Positions 9,945 through 21,505 of a DNA stretch of 64,000 nt are shown in pieces. Below the pieces are notes generated by a model that saw only the letters and a program-made list of their open reading frames with translations, was not told the origin of the DNA and did no database searches. This DNA comes from Aphrophora alni (lineage: Eukaryota; Arthropoda; Insecta; Hemiptera; Aphrophoridae). The stretch is from the NCBI GenBank assembly GCA_963513935.1, contig OY740769.1, forward strand, positions 68,840,984 through 68,904,983, in the 5' to 3' direction. The translations under genes were made by a program, and so were the position numbers. The first letter of the stretch is position 1, and each line of letters starts with the position of its first letter.

Positions 9945-12075
9945 GTTAAAGTTATAGGCTTCTTTGCCGCAGAAGGATAGCACTTTCGTAAAGGATCTTT
10001 AATTGTGGTGTCTTATATTTATTTCATTTTTTCAATAAATGAATTACAGTACTGTAGTTATTAGTTAAAGCACAAATTTGGTAATTTCCCTAGTTCACAA
10101 TATTATCCTGAAAACGGAAAGATAGACAGCCAGAGTGAAGTCTAAAGAAGACTTTATTTTTATTATATAGAGGAACTATATTAATCTTTGTTTTTCTAAA
10201 TCTTAGGTAGTTGGTTCGAATCTAAATCTCGTTATTTTTTTTTTAATAAGCCTAAAGATTTCAATTTACTTAGGAAAGGCTATTTATAATACTAAATTAA
10301 TTACGATTTAACAAAGAAAGTACGTTTGTTGTTTTTAAGATTCGTGTTAAATAGGACAATGTTGAAAATACAATAATGAGACACCGTGAAAATAATAGAG
10401 GTTGCAGTTTTACAAGAACAGAAAAACACCCCCCCCCCCAGCCCACATCCAAAACAGAATCACGGACGCATGTTATTCACAATTATCATCTCATCAGAGA
10501 ATAAACTATATTTCCGTTCTACAGTTGGTTTGTTCACATGTAAGCCTATAGGTTACTCATCGACATTTGAATAATTGTGCCAGGAAGTAGTTCTTCCTTC
10601 ATTGGAACACACTGAGCTTGTTAGGAGTGTTACTAAAAAAAACACATCCAGCTTCAACTGAACTAAACTAAGATGTTTACAAGGAATTGTTTAATCAAAT
10701 ATTTACACATTTTACCTTTACAAAAAATACTGTTCTGCAATTTGTGAAAAACGTAAAAACATTTTGCCTTAAAATAGTTGATTTTTTTTGACAAATATTT
10801 TATTTATCGAAGTAAAAGAGACCAACAGTCAATAACAAAATATATTTTATCTAACTTCGTTTTAAGATATGTTAAACAATTTGAAGAAAACTGAACAAAA
10901 ATTACGCGAGCTACTCAATTCGCCAGAGTTTTGAAACCCCAAAAATCGGTTGAAAGCTTTTCCGATTTCTCGATTTATTATGGATTTAGTAATTTATATT
11001 AAACATTGAATTTAAAAAAACGGTTAAATATCATCAGAATTCTTTGACAACTGTATCGAACTCATCCAAAAGAAACGTTTGTGACAAATAAGTTGAAATT
11101 ACTTAATCAAATTTCAGAACAATCAAAAGTTCAATAGTACAGTACAATAGAACAGATTAAGTACGACAATATATACATTAAATGCTATAATTATAACATG
11201 TAGGATAATCCTATCGTGCTTAGTTTTCGAATATCCACCATTTTATAAAAATAAAATAACATTATAACTTTAGAAATATATATGATATTGAGTTCAGATT
11301 TGATAAACGCATTTTTCATGTAACGTTTTACACGAGATTTGAAAATGATTTCCATTTTAAAATGTTAAAGTCGTATATATTGAAAACTTGTTAACCTTAT
11401 AAAACAATTACAAGAGAGTGAAACTTTTATTTGTTAATGACGAACAATATGGTATTTATATTTTTACTGTGGCAGTAAAAGAATATATATTTGAACAGAA
11501 AAGGGAAAATTGCTTTACAAATATTATATAATTTTAACAACAAATAAACTTGTGCTCTATGAAGTAAGAATCGGTTGACATTTGATGGTTGGAGAAGTGA
11601 GGGGTTGGTTTTGAGATTGTCTAGATAAACATTTATAGTTAGTTTAAATAGTCTATTTCATAGATAAAAAAAATCATGAAATTAAATCGGCTGAATCGCA
11701 ATGAAATGTTAACAAATTTGGATTTAGTACATTATTTTACCGATTTGTGCCCGAAATTGATTACATAGTATTATGATCAAGTATTATCTAATCAACAATT
11801 TATCAACAATTAATTCAACGATCATGAGGCACGACAGTCTAATGCTCAAACTAAACAAACGTTATCATATAAGAAACATAACACTGAACATGTAAGCCTA
11901 CAAAAGTACTGTCACTCAATCAACTCAACACAAACAGACCGCCTTATCGCCACCGGCGCCGTCGACCTTCCGTGACGTTTTCGTAGGCCTACGTGTTCTA
12001 TGTCTACGAATATCAGGTTAGCCATTAGCTCGCCTACCTCTGTACCTTAGCGCTATTTCGCAAATAAGCTTTCAT
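9945..12075. other. AT-rich noncoding stretch with a C homopolymer
   Basis: A run of nine C lies near 10430. A GC-richer patch at about 11930-12010 contains 'cgccaccggcgccgtcgacc' and 'gtaggcctac' but no usable frame. I see no gene. Confidence 0.5.
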
Positions 12076-12411
12076 ATCACTGACATGGCCGGATCTAGAC
12101 CCCGCGAAACCCCGCAATTCGGGGGGGGGCGGGCCCTTAGGGGCCCAAAGGTCCTCTACTCAAAAAAATAAATGAGGCTAAAATAAAAAATATATATAAA
12201 ATATTGAGTTCAAGCAGTGGCAGAAAAGGTTTTTAACACAAAAGTTATAATTTAAATAAGTGTAAGAAAAGAGATTAAGTGTTAATTTCTAAACGTTTTA
12301 CACTTAAATTGTGTACGGTTCCCTCCTTCCCTCTATCCATGTCTGCTCAAGGGGCCCTTGGAGAAATTTTGCTGGAGGCCCTCAATTTGTAGATCCGGCA
12401 CTGATCACTGA
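12076..12411. mobile_element. hAT-type MITE, 320 bp, with 8-bp target duplication
   Basis: ATCACTGA occurs directly outside both ends (12076-12083 and 12404-12411). Between them the element runs from CATGGCCGGATCTA at the left to the inverted CAGTGCCGGATCTA at the right (12084-12403). The two termini match at 12 of 14 bases. Eight-base duplications and CA(G)..-type ends are typical of the hAT superfamily. The interior contains long G and GGGCCC-rich stretches and no ORF, so the element is non-autonomous and relied on a transposase from elsewhere. Confidence 0.9.
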
Positions 12412-12534
12412 GTACTTCATTTGACAATATACTACCGACTTTAGAACGTCTTTAGTTTTCCTTGTATACAGTATTGCAGCATAGTCGTATTTTACTTTAC
12501 TTACTTGTAATTTCTATATTAACTTTTTTTTTGC

Positions 12535-12590
12535 TAACGGGGGGGGGGGGCGCAATCCATCCAATCGCCCCTCACTGGATCCGCCACGGT
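12535..12590. mobile_element. Possible end fragment of a second hAT-like MITE
   Basis: A run of 12 G (about 12539-12550) is followed by 'cgcaatccatccaatcgcccctcactggatccgccacgg'. The 'ctggatccgccac' text resembles the terminus of common insect hAT MITEs. No matching left end or duplication was found, so it is probably truncated. Confidence 0.35.
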
Positions 12591-13394
12591 TTACAGGTAA
12601 AAGGCACTACTTTCAATACTGTTTGCAATATTCCAACTCAATTATTTTTAAAACATATAGGTGCGCCAAAGTATCGAATTTAAACTATTCAACGAAAATA
12701 AAACACCTAACTTATGAAAGTAGGCTACACTTGTAAACTGTTTCTGAAATATATTTCTTTCAAAAATATGATTACATACAAACAATAATGTAATTGAAAA
12801 CCTACTATTTAATTAAAATACTAATTTCGGTTAGAATCCCCGTTAGTAGGGGATAAACATTATTCATTAAAAAAAGATACAAAACATTTATAAAACGTTT
12901 TATGTTTTTAACTTATGTAAACGTTTATACTCTACAGTCTACACTGTCTGGCAGTGAGCTACCATTAGAACGGAAGGAAGGAGTAAAAATGGATAATATT
13001 TGACTCGTCAGCTAGCCAATTGTTGTTGTCACAAGAAAACCGAGTAATCGGAAGATTGTATTCTATTCTATTTTTGACCAATTTTTCATCATTTTCATTC
13101 TACCTCGTATGTTTATTGTTAAATTCCTAGCAAATGTGGTAAAACCATTGTTATTTTTATAAATGATTAAGTTCCCTGGTTAAAAATATTATATTGGATG
13201 GCAATTTCTTTTGATTTTATCAAATGTTTGCTTATTTTTAACCGATTTTTCGTCTACGAGTATTTTTCATTCTTCATAGTTTTTGACCGATTATGACTAA
13301 ATTTGGCAAACGTATTGTTTATGGAAAGAAGTAATTTGATTCATGATCGGAAAGATATTCTGAAAACGTTGATTTTTTGAGTGTGCTTGCTTGC

Positions 13395-13410
13395 GAGAGA
13401 GGGAGAGAGA

Positions 13411-13504
<94 letters not shown>
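13395..13504. repeat. (GA)n microsatellite
   Basis: About 110 bases of almost pure GA, with three GGGA interruptions at the left end. The Arg-Glu or Ser-Leu open frames that cross it on either strand are artefacts of the dinucleotide repeat. Confidence 0.98.
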
Positions 13505-13507
<3 letters not shown>

Positions 13508-13613
13508 ACTGAGAGTGGGAGAGCGATTCACTCTCCAAATTTTAGGAATCGTTGGGCCGTTCTATTATTAGAACGTGGGAATAAACTATAATTTTGTATC
13601 TCCTATTTCCTAA

Positions 13614-13625
13614 CCCCCCCCCCCC
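13614..13625. repeat. C12 homopolymer
   Basis: Twelve consecutive C followed by 'ggtgttg'. It lies between the GA repeat and the candidate first exon and is a likely length-variable site. Confidence 0.9.
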
Positions 13626-13726
13626 GGTGTTGTATTTCTGTTACCGGTAGTTCATCGGTATCCCAAACAAATTACTGTAGACTAGCAATATAACATTTTC
13701 GTTTTATTTTTGTAGTTCTAACATAT

Positions 13727-14131
13727 GGACCGGAAGGTTAGCTTCCGGTCCAGCAGATTCTTTAGTCTCTCGCTCTCTCGCAGGTAGAGCCGAGCTCCAG
13801 CCGTGCTTCCTAAGTATTCAATGGCTTGACTCACAGTAAAGTTGTGCAGTGACTCAGTTACAGTGCCTTAGTGGAATTGCGCCTTTACTAATTAATCATC
13901 ATTTTGTGATTGTGTCAATTATTGAAGAAAGTGAACAATTAAAACGTTATTTTAATATTAACAAATTTTGTAGCCTTTAAACAAATTATTTTAGAACTTT
14001 TTTTAGACATATCTTTTCCTCTGAAAACAACTTTAGCCCTACTCTTAACGTACCCTATAAATAAGTGCTGTTTATAGCTTTGCTGATTAGTTTTGCCAGT
14101 AGAAGAGTTAGAAGCGGTAATACGTTACTAG
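13727..14131 (+). promoter_or_regulatory. Candidate promoter and untranslated first exon
   Basis: Positions 13727-13736 and 13742-13751 form a perfect 10-bp GC-rich hairpin (GGACCGGAAG / CTTCCGGTCC) with a 5-base loop. The next 400 bases are richer in G+C than the flanks and end in 'actag|gtaagtaaa' with the splice donor at 14132. No open frame with an ATG reaches the donor, so if it is an exon it is untranslated. The next exon-like segment in the same direction is 15761-15810. The transcription start is not defined; this is an inference from composition and the donor. Confidence 0.3.
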
Positions 14132-14699
14132 GTAAGTAAAATAATATATAATATAGCTATTATCTCCTAAATTATTCTCGTTCTTTAATCAATTATTAAT
14201 TAAGTAAGGTATCTTGATTTTATTAAATGTATTAATAATAATTTTTATTTGAAATAAACCTATCTAATAAAAAAATAAAATTAAAAAAATTTAAAAAATA
14301 TATTTTAGAGTAGGTATGTATGCAAGATATATTTTGACATACTGATATTAGTGAAATATTTTTGTTTAACCAGAGATCATTAACCATTTATAAATCTCAC
14401 GACAGGGGTTGGCACGTGTGAACTAATAACGCGGCCTTTTTTCTAGCTACTGTTTGATCTTGACCGTGAAAGTGTGTAAATTTGTTTATGTTTAGTGATG
14501 GGACTATCGACTAGTTTTGTATTCGTTACATGTTAACAGTTGCCATTTTCATTTGTTCCGTTTTTCCTTGAATATTTTCTGCCTGTCTAAAAAGGGTACA
14601 AAGGAACATAACCCTAAAAAGGGTAAGAAATATTTTCAATTGCTTTAGATGTATTGTTTAGCCTAATATTATTGTTTAGCCTCGTTTAATGTTATTGAC

Positions 14700-14870
14700 A
14701 CACCTTAAGACACATTCTGCCACCTTGTGCATAAAAATCCGACCGTCATAATTTTTTTAAGGGGTTAAACGCTTCATTTACTAGACTAAAGGTAAATCAA
14801 AATCGGTTAAGCTGTTAAGAAGTTATGATGGAATAAACACACATACATACTTACTCAGTCACTGAAAATA
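14700..14870. mobile_element. Transposon tail fragment
   Basis: The text 'aaatcaaaatcggttaagctgttaagaagttatgatggaataaacacacatacatac' resembles the noncoding tail common to many insect retroposons and minisatellite-bearing elements. Family and ends cannot be fixed from this window. Confidence 0.35.
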
Positions 14871-15760
14871 TAACATTCCAGCAATATTACCTTCAACCGA
14901 GCCAGAAGGAATAACTTCTGGTAAATAAAATTTGGCGAATTTTAGATGTTTATCTAGAATTATTATAAAATAAAATACGGGAGATAAAACAAACTTAATA
15001 TTTTGAGGTTATTTTTTAATTTTTTATTGGAATGATAAAATAAAATACAAATTATAAAAAAATTGCTATTCACAGATGTTAAGATACATTTTTTTAAATT
15101 AGTTATTGAGTATATTGTTTCATTGATATATTATAACTCATGTTTTACTTACTTGACACACAGGATTGAATAAATTAATGAAGAATTGATAAAGAAACAA
15201 ACAACCACAATTGTAGGCCTACTATTGACACTTTTTATTTAGAATATTAAAGTGTATTTATATTATTTTAAAATTTGATCTAAAATAATATCCGATTCTT
15301 TGAAGCCAATTGTCTCAATTCAAAACTCTTTTATAGATAAAAAAATTAAATATGTTTTATGAGAAAGTGAGAGAGGTAATGAATCTTTGGTTTTATAATA
15401 TATTAATAAATTTGTTGGAAAGTTGATCCTTTAAACATGGTTTTCGTGGTTATTTTTGTATAAACTTTTGTAACTAGAATTAATTATAGATATTCTAAAT
15501 AAATCTATTTTATAAATGTAAATTCTTAAATATTTTAGTTAATTTATATTTCATAAATGTACCTAATATAAGAATAAATTACAAGTATATTGAAAAGACC
15601 CTCATAAATCCCGATTAGAGAGAGATCTCAGACAAATAAGAGATTTATAAAACCTTAATTTAGAATAAATTTATGAATAATAAAAATGTTGTAATACAAC
15701 AGTTACTTCTCTTTTTATTTATTTTATAAATCATTATAATATGATATTATCTGTTTTTAG

Positions 15761-15810
15761 ATACCAGTTCATTGAAAAGAGTCCCAGAACTTGCAACCAA
15801 ATTAAATCAG
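15761..15810 (+). pseudogene. Candidate small exon of the dispersed-family gene at 17952
   Basis: A 50-base segment is preceded by 'ctgtttttag' and followed by 'gtaatat'. In the frame that enters with two bases it reads TSSLKRVPELATKLNQ and ends exactly at a codon boundary. The downstream segment at 17952 begins after 'tttgtttatag' at a codon boundary too, so the phases are compatible. No start codon is present here. The assignment rests only on splice-like sequence and phase. Confidence 0.35.
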
Positions 15811-16091
15811 GTAATATTTTTACATATATTAATATAAATTTATAATTATAAATGAGGATATCCAATTTAGGAAAATTAAAATACAGTATAACAAAAGTTG
15901 TTTAACTCAACAAATATTTATTTTTTAATACTATAGGTCTACAAATAATGAAATTTAGTTTTTTTATCAAGGCTGATAAACCTCACAAATATGACTGAGG
16001 GAGAGTTAATAGAAATACATAACGAAATTTGTTTTTCAGAGAAAACTGTTATAGTGAACTTTATCGTTGTTAGGGAATGTAGGCTATAGGT

Positions 16092-16840
16092 AATACAGCT
16101 ATAATTTAGATGATGTTTACAATAAAGAAAGTTATGTTTTAATATAAAAACTGTGGATTTTTAATTAAATCAACATTTAAAATTAAGTAGGATTTGTTTT
16201 GTAACAAAAATTACAATATAGAAATATATAAATAATAAAAACAACCACTGAAATCCGTGATTTAAGCATAAAATATAGCAGATTGAAAATAATAATGAGG
16301 ATTACGAGAGAAAAATTAAGCGCCGAACCAAATGGAGCAGACCGTACAGACTAAATGTGTCGGGCGATAGCGGCCACCGGATATTTTATCCAAGGCACTG
16401 GAGTGTCGATACAAAAGGTACTGTAGGTCGTACGCTCCTAAAGGTCTAGGCATTAGTTATTCTCCATGACTACTTCATGCGCTACGAATTTAATGATTTT
16501 GTTTTTGGTACCAAAGGTTCAAACGTAAGATTCTTCTATGCGGTTTGAGACCAAAGGTCCATAGCAATTTGTTTGTATTTTAGTGCTGTTGTGCAAGTGT
16601 AGTAATCTTTATAACAATTTTTTTTTTTTTTGTAAAAATAAAATATATTGTAGCATTTAATACAATATTTTAATAAACTTGATTAGTTGTTTTTATTTAT
16701 TTATATTTTAAAAAGTATAACAAATTTCATTACAAAATTTCTTTGTGAAAAAAGTTTTATATCTATTGAAATTTAAATTGTAATTATATGACATTTAAGC
16801 AAAATACGAGTTGATATTCTTGTGAAGACAACATGTAATA
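16092..16840. repeat. 750-bp tandem duplication, copy 1
   Basis: This segment is repeated almost perfectly at 17001-17747, an offset of 909 bases. The copies differ by a few substitutions and by the length of T or A runs. It contains a GC-richer core ('cgccgaacc...', 'gtgtcgggcgatagcggccaccgg') but no maintained ORF. The 160 bases between the copies are unique in this window. Confidence 0.95.
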
Positions 16841-17000
16841 AAAGAAAAAGAGTAAGACAAAGATGGGTGAAGGTATATATTTGAAATACCCAGTGACCCT
16901 TATAAAAATGACAGCTTGACTAACCAGGTAATTTCCACGTTATCATCAGGCAATAGAAGTTTTTTAGTAAGTACTCGATATTGTTCTTTAAAAATTGAAA

Positions 17001-17747
17001 AATACAGCTATAATTTAGATGATGTTTACAATAAAGAAAGTTATGTTTTAATATAAAAACTGTTGATTTTTAATTAAATCAACAATTAAAATTAAGTAGG
17101 AATTTGTTTTGTAACAAAAATTACAATATAGAAATATATAAATAAAAAAAAACAACTGAAATCCGTGATTTAAGCATAAAATATAGCAGATTGAAAATAA
17201 TAATGAGGATTACGAGAGAAAAATTAAGCGCCGAACCAAATGGAGCAAACCGTACAGACTAAATGTGTCGGGCGATAGCGGCCACCGGATATTTTATCCA
17301 AGGCACTAGAGTGTCGATACAAAAGGTACTGTAGGTCGTACGCTCCTAAAGGTCTAGGCATTAGTTATTCTCCATGACTACTTCATGCACTACGAATTTA
17401 ATGATTTTGTTTTTGGTACCAAAGGTTCAAACGTAAGATTCTTCTATGCGGTTTGAGACCAAAGATCCATAGCAATTTGTTTGTATTTTAGTGCTGTTGT
17501 GCAAGTGTAGTAATCTTTATAACAATTTATTTTTTTTTGTAAAAATAAAATATATTGTAGCATTTAATACAATATTTTAATAAACTTGATTAGTTGTTTT
17601 TATTTATTTATATTTTAAAAAGTATAACAAATTTCATTACAAAATTTCTTTGTGAAAAATGTCTTAAATCTATTGAAATTTAAATTGTAATTATATGACT
17701 TTTAAGCAAAATACGAGTTGATATTCTTGTGAAGACAACATGTAATA
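17001..17747. repeat. 750-bp tandem duplication, copy 2
   Basis: Second copy of 16092-16840, ending at 'acatgtaata'. The high identity means a recent duplication or gene conversion, in contrast with the decayed repeats elsewhere in the window. Both copies lie inside the interval between the exon-like segments 15761-15810 and 17952, so they would be intronic if that gene model holds. Confidence 0.95.
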
Positions 17748-17951
17748 ATTGAGTCATTCACTATGAATGCAATGACTTTTTTGGTAGCAAAGGTTCTGAT
17801 GGCCTTATTATTATTGTTATTTTACCAATCCCAATTATTTTAAGACATTAGTCGTTTGAAGTTTCATATATACTTACTATTAAGGGGATTGGTGTAAGTA
17901 AGATAATTATTTAGTTTATATCATTTTAATAAAACCTAATTTTGTTTATAG

Positions 17952-19411
17952 ATTGTAGCATTAGAAGTCCCAGCACAAACCACATCAGACGTCCCATCGC
18001 AAGCCCCACCAGAAGCCTCACCGGAAGCACCGCAACATCCGAGAAGGAGACACAAGTGCCTTTATTGTAACTTGTGTCCTCGGGATTTTGCAAAGCATAT
18101 TGAAAACAAACACTCTAATACATAAGAAGGGGCGGCTCTTTTGTTAATTACCAACAGTAATTTTTCTAAAGCAGAAAAAAGGAAGCAAATGTTGGTAATT
18201 ACCAAAAAAATGAGAAACTTGAATTTAGAAATTGTAAATAAACAAATATTACAAAGTGGGGGACAATGCACCTTACTGTTGCCTAAAACTTGGCATTCTG
18301 GGGTACCTACCTTCACAAACACTAAACTGTGTAAATACTGTGGTGGTAGGTACCGCAGAGATAAGTTATGGTTTCACCTGAAACATAGCTGTTCCGAGTT
18401 TAAGGCTCAAAGTATAGGGCAAACAAAGATTCAGGCTGTTAGGGTGTACAGCACGGCTTCTGCATTGGTAGAAGTCAGTGATCATTTAAAAAATGAAGTG
18501 CTCCCAGCTATGAATCAAGATGAAACTTGGAGGAGAGCCATTTCAGATAATTTAATTATGAATTACATAAGCGAGTTTCATATGAGCAGACGAGAAAGTA
18601 GACACCAAGTCAGTAGTGAAATGAGACTACTTTCTCGTCTCCTTAAAGTAGTTAATGATAAGCTATCGACCAACGAGCAAAGTGGTACCAAAACAATGTC
18701 TAATATTTCAAACCCGATGTACTTCAATACAATTGTACAAGCTGTATTGGACATCTCGGGTTGTAATGATGAGACAGGACTTTTGGGAAAACCGTCAATA
18801 CCTTATAGGGTCCTCCCAGCTCTAAAGTCGATTCTTGAATTAGCTAGGAGTCAGACTATTTCAAAGGTTTACGAAGGGGAAGGAAATGACAGAGACACTA
18901 TATTAATGTATGACGATTTTGCCACATTGTTAGAGAAGCGTTGGTCAAGTAAAATTGGAAGGTTGGCTGTTAAATCCAAAAAAAAATCTTAAAATAAAAA
19001 CTTTCCAAAAAATGCCTTTAGAAGAAGCCATAGTCAAATTTTGTACTTTTATAAATTCAAGCTAATAACAATGCTGAGGATAAACATAATGTGTATGATG
19101 AGCTTTTGAGCAGCCTTGTTGTACACATTATAAAAAAAGCCAAAATTGAATACTTTAATAGGTTGGCAAACAAACTCAGAAAAAAGAACTTCCTGCTTCC
19201 TTTAACACTTTCTAATAAGAAAAATGCACATCCATTAGAAACCGATGATTCTGATTCTAATTATGAGTGTAAAGAAGATTCAGAATCATCGGAAGATAAT
19301 GAAGTTGTTAAAAGTGTTAAAATATCTAGCAAAACGTAGACTCCGCTGGAGAAAGAACGTCTTTTTTCTGAGTTCGGAAATGATATTTTGGGGAAAAACA
19401 ATTCTAAGAGA
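17952..19411 (+). pseudogene. Broken member of a dispersed zinc-finger-like gene family
   Basis: From 17952 the frame reads a Pro-rich stretch and HKCLYCNLCPRDFAKHIENK, a zinc-finger-like Cys/His cluster, and stops at TAA 18123-18125. The same frame then continues without a shift to 18992. This part holds a second cluster (LCKYCGGRYRRDKLWFHLKH) and a helical region with SRRESRHQVSSEMRLLSRLL. A run of nine A (18978-18986) marks a frameshift: a related segment (MPLEEAIVKFCTFI) follows in another frame. The last part (19091-19339) is acidic and ends at TAG, followed in frame by TPLEKERLFSEFGNDILG to a TAA at 19409-19411. I recognise the layout as an animal protein family found in many dispersed copies, probably mobile-element derived, but cannot name its enzyme. 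The two in-frame stops and the shift make it a likely pseudogene. Confidence 0.75.
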
Positions 19412-19627
19412 TAAAATTATAATTTTTATCAAAAAAAAAAAAAATAAATAAACATTTTTATAAAAATAGATCTGTTAGTAGTATAATGACCTACATTGAC
19501 AATCTATTAAAAATAAAACAAAAACAAGTCAGCTTCAATATTAAAAAAATCATAAAATATTAGCCTATATTAAATTTAACTTCTATTATTTCTGTTATTT
19601 ATGAAATTAAATGTAGCCCTAATGACT

Positions 19628-19777
19628 GTGACTTATCTTGGTCAAACAAAGAGAAAAATCACCACTAGGTTTAAAGAACATTTAGCCCATCTAAAATACT
19701 ACAGACCCGAAAAATCAAGATTAACCGAACATCTGTACAAAACTAAACGTGTCACAGAAATCAATAGTGTAAAATAA
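19628..19777 (+). pseudogene. Penelope-like element, GIY-YIG endonuclease fragment
   Basis: Fifty codons read through to a TAA with the segment TYLGQTKRKITTRFKEHLAH followed by a Leu-Thr-Glu-His-Leu motif. This matches the 'YxGxT...R..EH......hxxHL' core of GIY-YIG nucleases that form the C-terminal domain of Penelope-like retroelements. The reverse transcriptase that should precede it is not present, so this is a 5'-truncated remnant. It begins about 220 bases after the broken gene at 17952-19411, which suggests insertion next to or into it. Family assignment is from motif recognition only. Confidence 0.7.
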
Positions 19778-19841
19778 TAACTTAAGTTTCTATTTATTTA
19801 TGCTAAAGACCGTAGGTACTTGGTGGTATTCCATTTTAAAT

Positions 19842-19991
19842 AAATTAAAACAATATTTTTTTAGTATAAACCACAATATTTTAATTGAAACTTGCCGACC
19901 ATGGATTCGCTAGTTAAAGCATTGTCAAGGACTTATACAAGAATTCAATTAAAATATTGTGGTTTATACTAAAAAATTGTTGTTTTAATTT
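19842..19991. repeat. Foldback hairpin, about 48-bp arms
   Basis: 'aattaaaacaatattttttta..gtataaaccacaatattttaattgaa' at about 19842-19889 is repeated inverted at about 19944-19991, with one or two indels. The loop of about 54 bases is richer in G+C ('cttgccgaccatggattcgc'). The structure could be a tiny MITE or the inverted tail of the adjacent Penelope-like fragment. Confidence 0.8.
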
Positions 19992-20899
19992 ACATAAGTT
20001 TCTTCTAACAAATTATTAAACAGTTATGGAAGCATATTAATAGCTAGAACAGACAATACAAAATAAATAAAGTCTGATAAAGGCTCCATTCCGAATTCCT
20101 GATTATTCTCTTTGTTAAAACCAAGATTGACCTTGAAGATTGTTAATAATTTTATTCATTATAATAATATGATGCTCTGGTATTGTAAATTATGTTTTAT
20201 TTTTATAAATATATATAATCGTAAGATAGTTGTAAAAATTTCTCTCCTCCGCCACTCCAGGAAGAACCCACAGAGTTAGTTAACATGCTAACCCTTTTTG
20301 GTAAGATAGGACATTGAAGTTAATTTAAATTTTTTTAAATTTAAATATTTTCTCCCTGTGCTATATAAATTCTATCCAGATTTATAAATTTAATTTTCAT
20401 CTATTCCATGCACTCCAAGTTTTTCATTTTAAATCTTACAATTATTTTAAAAGCTACCATTAAAAATTTACAGTCCCATATTTTCAGGTCAATTTGTACA
20501 GAGTTAAAAATCTTTATGGGGCATGATTATTTATTTAATACTTTTTAGTGCGTTTTATAAACATGGCAAATTGATTTTTTATTATTTTATGATTTTTAGT
20601 GTTGTATTTGCGTACTTTATTTTGGTCTAGAAAGGTGTTAGATTAAATTGGGTTAAGTCCTTGTTGTTCTTAAATAGGCCCTATATTTTGAAAGTAGCCA
20701 TGTAAAAAGTATTTTAAAAACCCACACGACTTAACTCAACTTAATTTAACATTGTTCAAACCATTAGATGGGCTAGCGGTATTGTGTCAAGTTTGGTGTA
20801 AGATTCATAACAATAATTGAAATGAGATTATGTTTACTTAGTTATGAGTATACTTTTTAAAAAATACTATGTTATGATTATTATTTTTTTAAATCTGTT
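19992..20899. other. AT-rich noncoding stretch
   Basis: No gene seen. Text near 20395-20530 is weakly similar to the end of the array at 20900-21120 ('ttttcaggtcaatttgtacagagttaaaaatctttatggggcatg'), suggesting an older diverged copy. Confidence 0.45.
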
Positions 20900-21090
20900 A
20901 ATTATTTCATTTTATTACTTTGTACTTACAAATTACAAATTTTCATATTGTTTTATCTTTTTTTCAACAGTATAATTATTTCATTTTATAACTTTGTACT
21001 TAAAAATCACAAATTTTCATATTATTTTATCTTTTTTCAATAGTTTAATTATTTCAATTTATTACTTTGTACTTACACAAATTTTCAGGA
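20900..21090. repeat. Short minisatellite of a 73-74 bp unit
   Basis: 'aattatttca.ttta..actttgtactta' recurs at 20900, 20974 and 21047. The units also share 'acaaattttcatatt.ttttatctttttt'. The third copy is partial. Confidence 0.85.
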
Positions 21091-21149
21091 CAAACTGTAT
21101 GGTGTTATAAATCTGTATTGTGCCATGAAAAATTAAAAAAAACATTTAA

Positions 21150-21505
21150 AGAAAATATTATTATTATTTTTATAACCTAAACCATGTCGTAACGTATCCC
21201 ATAAGTGCTAAGCTAGCTGTCAATAATGCACATAACCTATTTCAATAACAGCTGATATTAATGGTATTAGACACTATTTAATTTGAGGAAGAATTAAGAA
21301 AATCTAATTATTATTTTTATATCATAAACCATGTATATTTTATTTTAATAACAGCTGATATTCATTGTATAAGACAATATTTAATTAGAGGGATCATTAA
21401 GAAAATCTAATTATTATTTTTATATCCTAAACCATGTATAACTTATTTCAACAACAGCTAATATTCATTGTATAAGACAATATTGAATTTGAGAGAGAAT
21501 TAGGG
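21150..21505. repeat. Minisatellite of a 103-bp unit, about three copies
   Basis: 'aacagct.atatt.at' occurs with its C at 103-base spacing (acagct at 21248, 21351 and 21454). Units share 'taattattatttttatat', 'taaaccatgt', 'tataagaca.tatt.aatt' and 'gaattaagaaaatc'. The array is followed by 'cagacagacaagaaagcg' (about 21608-21625), a motif often seen in retroposon tails, so it may belong to a larger element. Confidence 0.85.

Noticed and set aside
13319..13591. Open frames rich in Ser-Leu (minus) and Arg-Glu (plus)
   Set aside because: They are translations of the (GA)n microsatellite and have no independent coding evidence.
18062..18322. Minus-strand open frame across the broken family gene
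   Set aside because: It is antisense to a plus-strand frame with conserved Cys/His motifs and has no features of its own.
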